From positions 57,226,001 through 57,290,000 of the forward strand of contig JBITNC010000001.1 of NCBI GenBank assembly GCA_050084985.1: DNA of 64,000 nucleotides, written 5' to 3'. The position numbers were made by a program, and so were the translations under genes. Below, piece after piece: positions 54,960-64,000 of the stretch; the first letter of the stretch is position 1; each line of letters starts with the position of its first letter. Under the pieces are notes generated by a model that did no database searches, was not told where the DNA came from, and worked only from the letters and a program-made list of their open reading frames with translations. Source of the stretch: Nageia nagi. Taxonomy: Eukaryota > Pinophyta.

Positions 54960-56579
54960 TCATATTTTCCTCTTCTACAGTAGCCATAGCCATGATGGTG
55001 AGCTCATCCTCAACTACTTTTTCCCCCTTCTTCATTTCTTTTTTTCTATAAGGGTAAATTTATTAAAGGGGATTTTTTATATAGGGCTCCCAAAACCTGA
55101 CTTACATTTTAGATTTTCAAATTTTGGATATTTGATACATATTTTCAATAAAGATCAAATATTATAGCTTATCAAGCCATGTCATTCATCTGCATCCTCC
55201 ATAGGATCATCCACTTGGAAAAAAGCATGCTCATCTAGGAACTAATTTTTAAGTACCTTCGAAGCTCGCTTGTGGATGTCAAGACCAAAATATTGCCAAC
55301 TTCATTTGTGTGAAGCCTTCCTCTATGTGAATTGGGATTGCTTTTGGGATCCCATAAGGTCATAGAGCTATGGAGACCTCAACTTTCTTCTTGTTGATTA
55401 TGACATCATCATCCCAATTCTTTTGAATTGCATTTATGAGTGTCCTAATATTTTTCCATTCCTTAGAGTCCCCCCATTTCGTATTATCAAAGATAAATTT
55501 GAAAGGATTTCTCTATCTGAAGATGCTTCCTTCTTGTTGGGTAGTCTCTAGTTTTGTCTCAGCTATTGAAGCTAGAATTTTCAATGCTAAAGGACCCTGC
55601 TCCATAGGTGAAGTTTCCTCCATCATTTTTGTAGGATCTTCAATTGGTTCAATAGGCTTAGAATCATTAGATATCTCAATTGGCAGAGATTGGGCTACCC
55701 TTCTTGATTTAACATCCATCATTGGTGAAGGGGAATTGTCTAAAGGTACATACTCTAGTGCAAGGGGAAGTAAAAAGGAAAAATAGGTGGTGCTAGGAGG
55801 AGTAAGAATCTTTTGATTGAGGCACAAAAGGATCCATTTACAGAGGGATAATTCATCTCTTCCCCCTAAAGTAGTTGACCAAGATTTTTATCAAACCTTA
55901 GTGGAGAGACATGCATCCCCTATTTCTACGAATAAACGAGCCCATCGAGTGAAACAAAAATTAAGGTAAGTTTACCTACATATTTCCCATAAAGTGAGCC
56001 AACAAATGAAAATTGGAACCATTGATCTTCGAATACCTTCCTTCCAAGGTGAATAATTTTACCAAGGTATTGGCAACTTCATTCCATGGGTATGTAATAT
56101 CTACTACCAAGTACGTCTATAATGCTATTATGGGACCAATTTGCTTGGCTAGAGGAAAGCTTGAATCTCCTTTATGGTTAAGCAGATGTCTCTAAAATAT
56201 TTAAACCCTACATTAACCATCCTTGTAGCTTACGAGATCAAATTTCCATCAACTTCGACCAGTCCCTCATCTTAGGAATCTGCAACCTACCTTGACCACT
56301 CCATATAATGACCATTTAAGGCTTAGATACAAAGCCTCTAATTCCTCCATTTCATAGAATTTCCAAACTATGGGATCCTGCTTGAATTCTTCACCACTCT
56401 CTGGCTCAGTTCTCTTTTGCCCAATCATGGCTCTCATTGTTAGTGAGTTTCCTTCAATCTCCATCGTCCACGAATCCCAATCATCAATGATCCTTAGTGG
56501 CTCGATATGTGGAGATGCTATGGTGTCATATGGGGAAATGACTTCCCACATGATCGCCACCCTATTTGACATGCTTTGA
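54960..56579 (-). pseudogene. Second degenerate coding sequence of unknown family
   Basis: Minus-strand blocks in N-to-C order: 56267-56572 (MSNRVAIMWEVISPYDTIAS, DPIVWKFYEMEELEALYLSL), a stretch near 56000 (FVGSLYGKYVGKL), then 55513-55827 (SPSPMMDVKSRRVAQSLPIE, KPIEPIEDPTKMMEETSPME) and further traces to about 55.2 kb (EHAFFQVDDPMEDAD). Amino-acid-like composition and the acidic/Pro-rich middle suggest a real former protein. No family recognised; it may be the same kind of gene as 51684-53420. Confidence 0.45.
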
Positions 56580-58478
56580 TTAATCTTTATATGGTTTTAC
56601 TATCGATATTTTTGGTTGTTTTTGACCTCATTCATATTTTGTTCCTCCTATCAAATCTTTAACCACCATTTCTGTTGAGCAAGGTATGATTTGATATTAT
56701 GCCCTACCTGATTACATATTAAACATAGGAAATTTTTCTTTTATTAAACAAGATAAGCCTTGATATCAATATACATACACCTATTCTTATTATATTTGAA
56801 GATCACTTAGTTCACTTTGGTAAAATATTAAAAATTTGTAGTTACCAGATTTGCAACTGTTTATATTAAAAGGTTAATCCTATTTTTTGAGATTTTTGTA
56901 TATACTACTACTACTGTTAATAGTATCTTTATATGAACACAACAGAATTAACATTACTATGAGTGTGGTTTTGGATCATAATTTTTGAAATTATTTCTTC
57001 AAAGTCTGGTATTTTTACTATTGTTGGGGCTCTAGGGTATTTGGTATTCAAGGAATCAGATACATTAAAAGTTTGTATGGGTGAAAATGGGAGATTTGTA
57101 ATAGGATTCATACATACATAAAGGATTTTTTAAAGCGAACTTATGTAGGAGCCAACATAGTGAATCGGTTCCTCGTTGCTTCATTTGATCTGTAAAGGAA
57201 GGGACTAATAGCTAGCTCCCTCATTGATTGATACCTAGTTATTCCTTGTATAACACCATTTCTAATGTAGAAATTTCATGGATTGCAATGATTACAATGA
57301 TTGCAAAGCTTGAGAATTATTTGAAAAAGAAACATTAGGTAGACATAATTTCATGGATTGCAATGATTGCAGTATATGCACAAAGCAGATATGTTCATAA
57401 GGTCTCGTATAGTTGGATATACAAAATGAAATTGGTGATAAACTATACACTGTGCCAACAGGACAACATACGATTCTGTAGCTACTTGAAGGGGTTCACC
57501 TATGCTGATGTGGCAAACCAGGATCTGTTTGGATGAGAGTTTATCCTAGTATAATTGGTTGGACTAAATTAAGGGTTCAACTTCATTTCATTGTCAGGCA
57601 TGATTGAACTACAACTATTGATCGAAATGTTTTCCCCTCACTCTTCAAAGGATACACCTATAGCGTAATAATAGAGTGTGATTTTTCTTCTAATCAAACT
57701 TAATTTTTATTTTTTCATATTTATAGTTGTATTTGTATTCCATTGTGTGTATTTATTATTCACTACACTCTATAACCCTTTACAATATTAAGTTCTTTTT
57801 CTTATAGCCCAATATTCATAGTTACCTCCCTTGAATTTTGGGATAGGTAAGGTGTTATTAGTACTAACCATGATTTTGATAACACATGCTCTATAAAATT
57901 TTATATCCCTATTAACACACCAATATAACTCTAATACCACTTATTAGAAAAAAATTAAATGTCCAAAACTAACTAATGGTGAGGCTCAAATGTTGATTTA
58001 AAGCCTCTTAAAATAAACAAGGTGGGATAATACTAAAGCATTTAGTATAAACTCATAAACTATCTATTGCAACCAAGTGCAATGGGTATGCCATAGAAAA
58101 ATAATTGATTTTTTTTCTATAGATCATTTATAATTAATATGTGAGAAATATTAATTTTTGTCAAATGTAAACATTGGAAATAAGTAAGCATTCCACAAAG
58201 TTTGGAATTTATATTTTTGAATATCAGCATGAGATGAATTCATTAGAAAAATCTAAAAGTTAATTCAAATTGCAAATGACCTACATTACTGCAAGTTATG
58301 AATTCAAGCTCAAGATCAAGATGAATGAGTAAAATGATACATTAAAAAATAAATTATAAAACTAGGAAGCATGAGGAGATAAATATAAAGCTTTCCATGA
58401 GAGACACATGACATCTTCACTGTCTTAGTGAGAATTGATTAAATTACACAAGGTTAGCTATGCATGAATGATTAAAAC
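56580..58478. other. Intergenic with short direct repeats
   Basis: atttcatggattgcaatgat occurs at about 57285 and 57351. The segment 57540-57680 has a diverged counterpart at 59755-59880. No gene recognised. Confidence 0.45.
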
Positions 58479-59479
58479 TTGATTACAGAGCATGTTGTGC
58501 TTGCTTTCCAATTAAACAACTTGGAAAGAAGTGTGTTTATAAAGTTTCTATCTCCTTTCCAAGGAGATGTCAATACAGTTGAATTATTTAAGTTTGGAGA
58601 ATACCAAGCGACTAGAAATTGTTATATCATAATGCTTGGCTCCGAACATGGTGTAAATCTGATCCCAAAGATCCATAATTTGGTCGTAAGACACATACTT
58701 AAAATTTTTCTCTCTTCCATTCACACACAACAAATGGCCAAAATCATTGGAGTGAATCATTCCATGCAACAGATTCATTTTCATATCCAAAATGACCTAG
58801 CTGAATCTTCCCTCTCCCTATGCCCATATGATAAAGTGATACCTCTTCTTACATACCAAATGGTGGCTCCATCCTACCAACAAAATCCATTAAAAATGTG
58901 TGCATATCCAAAACACAAAATATATAGTGAAATATACATTATGTATATTTATTCCTCACCTATACAATGGAAATGGTTGCACTATGGGCGATGAGGTTTT
59001 CCTATCATCTCCTCCAGGTTATGCAAACAACCAATCGATCTTGAGCACCACAAACCAAGACAACATGTTTTTAAGAGCCTGAGACTCCCATTTTGCAAAA
59101 TCCTATAATAAATCATGAATATTATCCTGAAATGGGTCATCAAAATTTGCATGGCATCTCGGATCTCCAAACGTCTGAAATCCATACAAAACTTGACTTT
59201 CTTCATATTTCCTCTTCTTCGTACTACACCTTTGATCAACAAACATTTCCATCGACCTTTAGATCATGTGACTGAATTTGGTTACCACCACCAAACATCA
59301 ATACAACATTTAAAGTTTCAGACAAAAGCAAGGCATTTGCAATGGCTAAAGGCGAAAGGGTTGGGGTGAGCAATGCCTTCAAATAAAGAGTGTATGCAAA
59401 TGAAAAATAGGAACTTGTAGAAAATTTTACATACAAAGCTAATATATTTCCAACATAAGGTTCATGCACCATCTGATGG
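58479..59479. other. Overlapping frames on both strands, coding status unclear
   Basis: Plus-strand frame 58479-58994 (171 codons) overlaps minus-strand frames 58584-58790, 58982-59242 and 59236-59472. The minus strand in shifted frames gives protein-like text (LLHGMIHSNDFGHLLCVNG, MDLWDQIYTMFGAKHYD), which suggests a decayed minus-strand gene with the plus frame as its shadow. No domain recognised. Confidence 0.3.
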
Positions 59480-62400
59480 TCTATTTGTCCTCCAAGTTAT
59501 GCAGACATGATTGGCCCCTTTGTGTAGGTCTTCGATATGCTAACTACCTTATAATGACTTTTTTGCGACACACCATGGCCACTCCTTGTAACTAAAAAGT
59601 GTTGTAGTTTAGTGTTGCCTTATTTTCTGGTAGGAGAGGGATTAATTGATTAGCAATGTGAGGAGTGGGCATTTTTTGCCAACAGGTAGTCAGTAAACCC
59701 CCAATATCATCATCAATTGAAGACACGTGTTCTCAATACAACCCGCATGCTTGCATAGTAAATCAATGGCTTAATTTCATTTCATCGTCGAGCATGGTCT
59801 GATAGCCATCAAGAACAGTTGATCAAAAATTTTGCCTCTTTCTTGTCAAGAGGATGCCTACGGTGTTATTACTATGATATAATTTGACCCAACAAACTTA
59901 GTAATATTTTTCATTAAGAATGAAAAATACGTATTATACTAAGAGTAACTCTAGTAGTAATCACAAATATAACTATTAAAACCAACTAAAAAAACTAACT
60001 AGACTCTACTGGATATGGATCTTCATCTAGAACACACTCAACATACTTCCTTCAACTCATATAACTTCTAGAATACTTGTTAAGGGTATGAATTAATGAC
60101 ATTTCAATAGTAATTTCATTGAACTCGTATGCACTTGTTAATTGAACTCATCATAAGCCTGCTCCATCAATAGAAAGAAATCATTCTAGATATATGCCCT
60201 ATTATTTTGGTGTCAAATGGTAATAAAATATTCATCCAAATCTATCTATTGAGTTCTATCATTTTTATTATATGCAATAAAAAAACCATAATAATATTAT
60301 TTACTAAAAATATCTTACAAGTTAAAATAATCAAGTAAATAATTATAACTAATTCTTCTACATTTGAGGTTGGTTGATTGCTTAAGTCAAAAAGAAGTTA
60401 TAGTTAAGTAGGAAGTTGTATTTAAGGCACTAGCATGGCTTTATTTTAATAATCTAGATTGCCCATAATTTGGACTTGTTAATAGTTATTATTATTATCA
60501 TGTATTTGTAACCTTGTTTTTCTCTTTGTTTGTTTTAAAGGTCAACATTAGTAAGTTAGAAGAAGATGAATCAACCATTAAAGATATTTATGCCTTAAAC
60601 TGCATCTAACTATCTTAAGAAAAATTCAAATGTATATTTCATCATAAAAAATATGCTACATCCAAATTGAAGCTGGAAACTCATACAAATTACTCATATC
60701 CTTCTAGGGACTATACTCAAATGTAGATTTCAGTTATATCAACCTCTACAACAATTTATATATATATACTCAAAACCAATTTGATTTTCACATCGTTCAA
60801 CTAATCATTTTATATTTATTTAAATTTAATTTTAATTTTTTATATAGAAATAGTAAGATTTATCAAAATTATTAAGATATAGATTATATTTATAGCATGT
60901 ATTAACAAATCCCTTGGATACCCTTGCAAACCTAAGAAATTGTTAAATTAATCATTTTATTTTATTGATTGCATGTTAGTATTCCATTAAAACTTACATG
61001 TACAATCTAGGAATAGAGATCGTATAACACAAGCACCAAATACGCGCTATTGTCTTTTTTATCTTTTATATTACTAACCATACTTGATTTTTATGTAATG
61101 ACATTTTACAAAAGGCGACAAAACATGTCTTATATGTAATAACACAATGATTATTTTCTTACGAAGTATAATGATCCTTAACTACTAATTTCCAATCTTT
61201 ATGGACCTTAATTTTATTGGAAAATGATGCAAAACATTTTCAAATTTTGGTCATTTTTGTAGTAGTTGGAGACTTAATGGTGCTACCTTAGTATGCTACT
61301 CCAATCCTCTTCAAGGGATTTTGACAAGCAATGTTTATTGTTTTGTTCAATTCTAGGTTTGTTGTACAAAATCAGAGATGAGGCTGTCCATTTGCATGTG
61401 AGAGCTCATTTAAAAGATTGTTCATTGCATTTTTATGTGTAGCAATTCTATATTTTTCGTAATCGTCTTTGTGCTTGCTGATTTGGTATATTTTCTATTG
61501 CATCCGTGTATATGTATCAATGGGTATTCACTGTTGTGTTTTCCCTTGAGAAAACTCTTGTATTTGTTGATAGTCTTCATAAGTTGTATTTTGTATTTCA
61601 TACTTTGTATATAAGTTTCAGATTGACTGGAATAGAAAAATTGCTTTTCCTAGCTTCGGTTTTAATATTTATAGGGCTGTTCAATTTTATGAAGAAAAGG
61701 ATTTGAGTAGCCTACTTTGAAAGGCTATAACTTTCGTTATATTGCTCCAATAGTTTTTCTCCTTATACCGTTAGAAAATACTTTCCAAGCTCTTTCTCAT
61801 CGGTATGCTACATGCCTTATTTCAATTAGCTGAAGACCTTCGTTTTACCCTTGCAAAATGTTATTGCCATCTGCAGGCACCTACTACATTTAAGTCTTAA
61901 GTTTGTTAACAAAGACTGTAGACCCGTCTGCAAGCATCTACAAGCAAACTGCATAACTATTTTTAAAGCTACATACTGACGTGAAAAGGTTATTAAGAAT
62001 TCTCTGTCTTCTTCAGCTCCTTTGGGCCATTAATTTGTTTGTCAAATTTGGACTTCACACTTTCATTATGTCTATGTTGTTTGCATCTATGAAATGATGA
62101 TTAATAATTGATGTTAACCTTAATATAAGATGAGCTTACTTTGATAGATAAAATCTTTTTCATGACATTTTAACTTCATCAATTTAAAAACAATACTCTG
62201 AATATCTTGAATAGTAGACAATGTCATTTAATATCAAATCACTATCGAATTATGCGAAATATGATAGAATTGTAGAGTGAAAAGTTGACAATATATCAAA
62301 TGCTAATGAAATACCCAAAAGACGAGGTGTTTAATAATGAATTATAGAACTTTTTTAAATATGCTTTTGATTATCCACCTAAGTAAAACAACGTCAATCA

Positions 62401-62594
62401 AGTCAAAATAAACCTTTAATCGATTCAATTAAAACCCATAGTTTATCTTTTAAAAATTAAAACTTTAATAGATAAAATATATGATAAAACTTCGTTGGTT
62501 GATAAAAATTATCATTAAGCAAGCAAAAATATGCGATATATAAGATCAAAACATATATACAAATCCAAATTATCACATAGGATTCATTTTAGTC
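59480..62594. other. Intergenic, nothing recognised
   Basis: AT-rich, short chance frames only (for example 61506-61706). No repeat array or LTR seen. Confidence 0.5.
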
Positions 62595-63010
62595 CTAAGG
62601 GGGCAGTGCAATGGTTATCTCGTACTCTGTTTACAGCTGTCAGGTGGACGTTGAAGCTGTTAAAAGTTACACCTGCTGGTTACCATGAGGGGGTTCCTGA
62701 AATAGTTTGCTTCACGATTGAATCCAAAAAAAAGAATTCATTCTAACATCCAATTCTATAAAGTATATAAATAATGTAAATTATAGACATTTGTCTAATT
62801 TTATATAATTTTAATTTTTATTAATTCGAAAGCAATCTATTGTGAGCTAAGCATACTCCACAAACAAATGGGAGACTTCAAGATGGGTTATTGTCACAGA
62901 CAGATCCAGGTTCAAATCTCAATGGCTTCCATTGAGACCTATGTGAGAGAGTGAGGATGGACTGATTCACCAAGAAAACAAATTGAACAATGGACAATGT
63001 ATTAAAAGTT
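62595..63010 (+). repeat. Possible tRNA-derived SINE remains
   Basis: gggggcagtgcaatggtta at 62599 resembles a tRNA A-box region, and cgattgaatcc at 62716 followed by a short A-run resembles a B box. A second B-box-like ggttcaaatctc occurs at 62910. The spacing is wrong for a tRNA gene, so at best a decayed SINE. Confidence 0.25.
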
Positions 63011-63317
63011 AACCTGACATTCTGCATTGTACAATAACTGTGGCAACCAATTAAACTATAATCTATACAGAGATCTAAATGTAAGGAGCTTACCAATAAA
63101 ATATATCTCAATTCTCTCGACAAGCTAACTACCATACCATCAAATCTCTCCCCATCAAAGCTTGTTGCTTAGCCAATCAAGAAGATAACGGCTTTTGCAT
63201 TGCTGTAGTGGCAAAGAAAGATCTCACATTATTCCTTCGACAGCATCCCATGGGATAATATACTGATATGAAATAATGAAACCAACATGTTGCTTGTATG
63301 CCTGCTCTTGGCAGTCC

Positions 63318-64000
63318 TTACTTGCTTATTTCAGTTCCTACTGGCCTCTTGTATGTGTACCAATGTGCAATAGCAAGATAAGCCAAAAAGTTCAGAGCGC
63401 TGAGATGGCCAACAACCAATAAAAGTAATCAATATGTCCGTAGTTCAGGTTATCAGGAATCCATCCCTGCTTTCCATTCTTTGTTGTAATATCAGATACA
63501 ATTGTAACAAGTAGACTGCTCAAGTAGTTCCCTAATGCCACGGTAGTAAGTGAAAGTGCACTCATCAAGCTTCTCATAGCATCAGGTGCTTGGTCGTAGA
63601 AGAACTCTAGTTGTCCTATAAATGTGAAAACTTCAGCAGCACCTATCAAGAAATATTGTGGAACTTGCCAAAAAATGCTTATGGGTACATGATCCAATTC
63701 ATAATAGTTATGCTTCTTGACAATGTCAAGTCTCTTGATCTCAACAATTGCTGCAACCGCCATGGAAAAAATAGAAATAACCAAGCCGATCCCCATACGT
63801 TGCAGTTGTGTAAAGCCTCTTTGATTCCCAGTGAATTTGCGTACAATTGGAACAATGAGACGGTCATAGACCGGAACCCAAAATATGACACTCAGAGTAT
63901 CAAATATAGACAATGATGCTGGTGGAATGTCGAAATCGCCAATTTTGATATTCATAGTATCACCTTGTAACACAAACAGTGTACTCATTTGACTGTAGAC
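63318..64000 (-). CDS. NRT1/PTR family (NPF8-like) transporter, C-terminal third, partial at the window edge
   Basis: Proton-coupled peptide/nitrate-type transporter of the major facilitator superfamily, acting in a membrane. The frame is open from the window edge (64000) to 63392 and starts inside the family signature VYSQMSTLFVLQG. It continues with the helix containing SIFDTLSVIFWVPVYDR, the RMGIGLVISI helix, WQVPQYFLIGAAEVFTFIGQ, and MRSLMSALSLTTVALGNYLSS. This wording is typical of the NPF8 (PTR2-like) clade. At LLAISAL a TGA interrupts the expected last helix, which continues in another frame (NFLAYLAIAHWYTYKRPVGT) to a TAA at 63318-63320. A single-base deletion near 63403 would explain this. 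The upstream part and any introns lie outside the window. Confidence 0.93.

Noticed and set aside
63611-63916. 101-codon plus-strand frame and 70-codon minus-strand frame at 63679-63891
   Set aside because: Both are shadows of the NPF transporter frame.
1-64000. CRISPR arrays, rRNA or tRNA genes, bacterial or organellar insertions
   Set aside because: Looked for and none seen; short repeats present are minisatellites or LTR-related.

Overview
The window reads as plant nuclear DNA, most likely from a gymnosperm (conifer-like). It is AT-rich and repeat-dominated, with decayed LTR retrotransposons of the Ty1/Copia type, a decayed array of plant PPR genes, and only two recognisable ordinary host genes. 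Those two are a six-exon laccase of the lignin type at 30728-33191 (+) and the 3' end of an NRT1/PTR-family (NPF) transporter running off the right edge at 63318-64000 (-). The organism call is an inference from content; no species-specific marker was seen.

Layout. 1-4680: four head-to-tail decayed copies of one PPR gene (minus strand, unit about 1.35 kb). 4681-9773: AT-rich intergenic DNA with an (AC)17 microsatellite, a GC-richer 40-bp minisatellite and a 38-bp triplicate. 9774-18626: complete but dead Copia element, copy 1 (+), with 493/492-bp LTRs and a TTTGT target-site duplication. 18935-19836: 3' end of an older related Copia element. About 20650-24995: a second, different Copia element (-), 5' LTR not found. 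25000-30600: intergenic, with a 121-bp tandem array and a cluster of imperfect palindromes. 30636-33351: laccase with TATA box, miR397 target site and poly(A) signal. 34896-43573: Copia copy 2 of the same family as copy 1, in the opposite orientation. 48124-48620: 50-bp tandem array. 48893-50280: truncated copy 3 abutting an inverted solo LTR, forming a long LTR hairpin. 51050-56580: retroelement-like remains, with a tRNA-iMet primer site and two degenerate coding stretches of unknown family. 57000-63300: mostly unassigned. 63318-64000: NPF transporter.

How the parts relate. The laccase has the copper-ligand motifs of the family and most resembles the LAC4-like secondary-wall clade. Its 3' coding part is thrown out of frame by an extra 7 bp, so the allele as written lacks the last two copper-binding motifs. 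Its fourth intron uses a GC donor and carries a tandem duplication of the exon 4/intron 4 boundary. The Copia family (at least seven LTRs) has an unusually long, about 3-kb, leader between LTR and gag. Both full copies share an Asp-to-Asn change at the first catalytic integrase position and have decayed largely by C-to-T and G-to-A changes. No CRISPR, bacterial, organellar or rRNA/tRNA gene was seen.
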